Origin: Chelonoidis abingdonii
Lineage: Eukaryota > Chordata > Testudines > Testudinidae
Reading direction: 5' to 3'
Length of the DNA stretch: 64,000 nucleotides
Assembly: GCF_003597395.2 (NCBI RefSeq)
Contig: NC_133777.1
Location: forward strand, 61,708,373 to 61,772,372
Made by a program: the position numbers and the translations under genes. The notes under the pieces were generated by a model. The model saw only the letters and a program-made list of their open reading frames with translations. It searched no databases and was not told where the DNA came from. Below are positions 63,709-64,000 of this stretch, in pieces (within the stretch, counting starts at the first letter, position 1; every line of letters begins with the position of its first letter).

Positions 63709-64000
63709 ATAAAAATCTAAGTGTCTTATTCAAAGCATAATGAAATCAATGAGAATCTTCTCGAAGACTTCAACAGGTTTGGGATCAGATCCTAACAGTA
63801 GCTCATCCAGCTCTAACTACTTTAATATTCCAATCTGTAAATAATTTTTGTTTTCCAGGGAAAAGCCCCTTAAAGATATCTCACTGCAAGTTTTATTTTC
63901 TTCTTCAAATCATTCATATGGCTCTAAAAAGTGACATGATGAAAGTCTAATGCAAACCCCTCTTAATTTATGGATATCGATGCTTCTTAGAAGCTCTGAT

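Larger units (their letters stand above)
58624..64000 (-). other. UNC13C intron upstream of the first exon found (partial)
   Basis: I searched the minus strand for the preceding Munc13 coding segment and found none. The region contains a tRNA-derived SINE (58745-58965), a CR1 3' end (61981-62140) and a palindrome (63603-63708). The 133-codon minus ORF at 60412-60813 has no recognisable domain. Confidence 0.7.

Overview
The window is vertebrate nuclear DNA: AT-rich, CpG-poor and almost entirely intronic. It carries the repeat set of a sauropsid, most likely a turtle. The supporting repeats are CR1 LINE 3' ends with the (A)TGAGTCTATGA-type tail, a tRNA-derived SINE, several hAT transposons and an endogenous-retrovirus solo LTR. 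I see no prokaryotic genes, operons or CRISPR arrays.

The only host gene I can support is on the minus strand: five internal exons of a Munc13/UNC13 presynaptic priming factor, best matched to UNC13C (Munc13-3). Read 5' to 3' on the minus strand they are 58545-58623, 40089-40160, 32121-32340 (the whole C1 zinc domain), 8813-9040 (linker into C2B) and 3928-4069 (first part of the C2B domain). Every exon has AG acceptor and GT donor sites, and the codon phases agree across all four junctions. The flanking introns are about 18.4, 7.7, 23.1 and 4.7 kb. Upstream exons lie beyond 64000; the rest of C2B and the MUN domain lie before position 1.

The introns are filled with mobile elements. The largest, 10865-17436, is a complete LTR retrotransposon on the minus strand with a GTAC target duplication. 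Its RT and RNase H are Ty3/Gypsy-like, but the integrase lies upstream of RT, which is the Gmr1-type gene order. The sequence from 10865 to a 25-N gap at 17631-17655 is full of scattered small indels and excess CpG and looks like uncorrected long-read fill, so its broken frames should not be taken as biological. A clean solo LTR of the same family is at 22198-22818. Other elements are an ERV-type solo LTR (20555-21710), a plus-strand non-LTR retrotransposon whose product ends in a C2H2 finger (25640-27790), a CR1 with RT remnants (49167-50205), three hAT elements with approximately 8-bp target duplications (35669-36293, 43529-44481, 55034-55257), a large foldback element (45332-45615) and a scattered family of short imperfect palindromes.

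The six-frame ORFs outside these features look like chance ORFs or shadows of repeats. Repeat boundaries not fixed by target duplications are approximate, and family names come from pattern recognition without a database search.
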